Source of the DNA: CBDEFX01 sp965237635 | GTDB lineage: Bacteria > Chloroflexota > Dehalococcoidia > Lucifugimonadales > CAUZJF01 | Length of the DNA stretch: 64,000 bases | Direction: 5' to 3' | Assembly (NCBI GenBank): GCA_965237635.1 | Contig: CBDEFX010000001.1 | Span: 1,488,001 to 1,552,000 of the forward strand | Shown here: positions 63,518-64,000 of the stretch, piece by piece | How the letters are laid out: each line of letters begins with the position of its first letter | How positions within the stretch are numbered: the first letter of the stretch is position 1 | The notes under the pieces: model-generated | What the model saw: the letters and a program-made list of their open reading frames with translations, nothing else | What the model was told of the DNA's origin: nothing | The model's database searches: none | Made by a program: the position numbers and the translations under genes

Positions 63518-64000
63518 TTGCCCGATACAGACGAAAAGAGGATCCTGGGGCCTGACCAGATCAAGCGCGCCCTAACTCGCATCGCCCACGAGGTCCTGGA
63601 GCGCAACGGCGGGCCAAAGGCGATGGTGCTTGTCGGCCTGCACACCAGGGGTGTGGTTCTTGCACATCGGCTCGCCCAGTGGATGAAGGAGTTCGAGGGC
63701 AAGAGTCCCCCAGTGGGGGCCCTGGATATCGGCCTCTACCGCGATGACCTGTCCAGTGGCGCCCGGCCGTTAATGCGCCCAACCGACATACCGGTGGCGA
63801 TTGAGGGACGGCCGGTCGTCCTGGTGGATGATGTGCTCTACACCGGCAGGACCATCCGGGCCGCGATGGACGCCCTCACCGACTTTGGAAGACCTCAGCA
63901 GATTCAGCTGGCGGTACTGGTGGACCGAGGTCACCGAGAGCTGCCCATAAGGCCGGATTACGTTGGCAAGAACATCCCAACGTCGTTGCACGAGAAGATT
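63518..64000 (+). CDS. pyrR: bifunctional PyrR regulator/uracil phosphoribosyltransferase, 3' end outside window
   Basis: The first 161 residues are present, starting at TTG 63518 (PDTDEKRILGPDQIKRAL) directly after the attenuator. The PRPP-binding loop VVLVDDVLYTGRT (about 105-117) and LVGLHTRGVVLA, GALDIGLYRDDL and VDRGHRELPIRPDYVGKN are PyrR signatures. It binds the leader RNA at 63419-63432 in response to UMP and so regulates pyrimidine genes, which probably follow outside the window. The frame is open to the window edge. Confidence 0.94.
   Translation, partial: MPDTDEKRILGPDQIKRALTRIAHEVLERNGGPKAMVLVGLHTRGVVLAHRLAQWMKEFEGKSPPVGALDIGLYRDDLSSGARPLMRPTDIPVAIEGRPVVLVDDVLYTGRTIRAAMDALTDFGRPQQIQLAVLVDRGHRELPIRPDYVGKNIPTSLHEKI

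Overview
The window looks like a GC-rich bacterial chromosome, most likely Chloroflexota (a Dehalococcoidia/SAR202-like lineage). This is inference from gene content, not a database result. The clues are a large, Alu-domain-type SRP RNA, ThyX instead of ThyA, a short bS21, many lipoproteins with Pro/Thr-rich linkers, a membrane-anchored LuxR-type regulator, HadAB-like dehydratases with FabL instead of FabZ/FabI, a PyrR attenuator, and frequent GTG/TTG starts.

Layout. (1) 1-14.3 kb is a decaying accessory region. It holds three ABC exporter genes (one split by a 161-bp MITE, one decapitated by an IS256 fragment and split by a 2-kb IS1182-like element, one with an in-frame stop near its start), a P-loop kinase-like protein, an Stf0 sulfotransferase, a GNAT, methyltransferases, a nucleotidyltransferase-like gene split by an IS1380 element, an alpha/beta hydrolase with an early stop and a broken epimerase. 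(2) 14.4-34.7 kb is mostly intact: SbcC, FHA protein, HpaI-type aldolase, ThyX, a broken LppX/LprG-like lipoprotein + MFS pair, an ECF sigma/anti-sigma/CHRD surface-protein operon, macrodomain protein, 2-hydroxyacid dehydrogenase, DinG with exonuclease, and a KsgA-IspE operon. (3) 34.7-38.4 kb: SRP RNA with its promoter, then a second IS1380 copy flanked by two truncated lipoprotein genes. (4) 38.4-56.4 kb: UvrA, bS21, an HtrA-type protease with a MITE in its catalytic-His codon, IMPase, LuxR-type membrane protein, ALDH, IscA-type protein + YgfZ, a fatty-acid synthesis operon (HadA-like, HadB-like, PlsX, FabG, FabL), and a DUF3179 lipoprotein with a C16 tract and a 27-copy hexamer. (5) 56.4-64 kb: Zn-alcohol dehydrogenase, VapBC, FabF, FolC, epimerase, GNAT, NUDIX and pyrR behind a pyr attenuator.

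The strongest unusual signals are the following. First, one terminal inverted repeat is shared by an autonomous IS and two MITEs, all of which disrupt genes. Second, a DUF3179 lipoprotein carries two hypermutable repeats and is out of frame by one C. Third, short frameshifts recur in lipoprotein signal or linker regions. Fourth, a small family of intergenic hairpins has arms that co-vary between copies. Several lesions are single-base indels, so sequencing error must be excluded for those; the insertions, target duplications and nonsense codons are much harder to explain that way.
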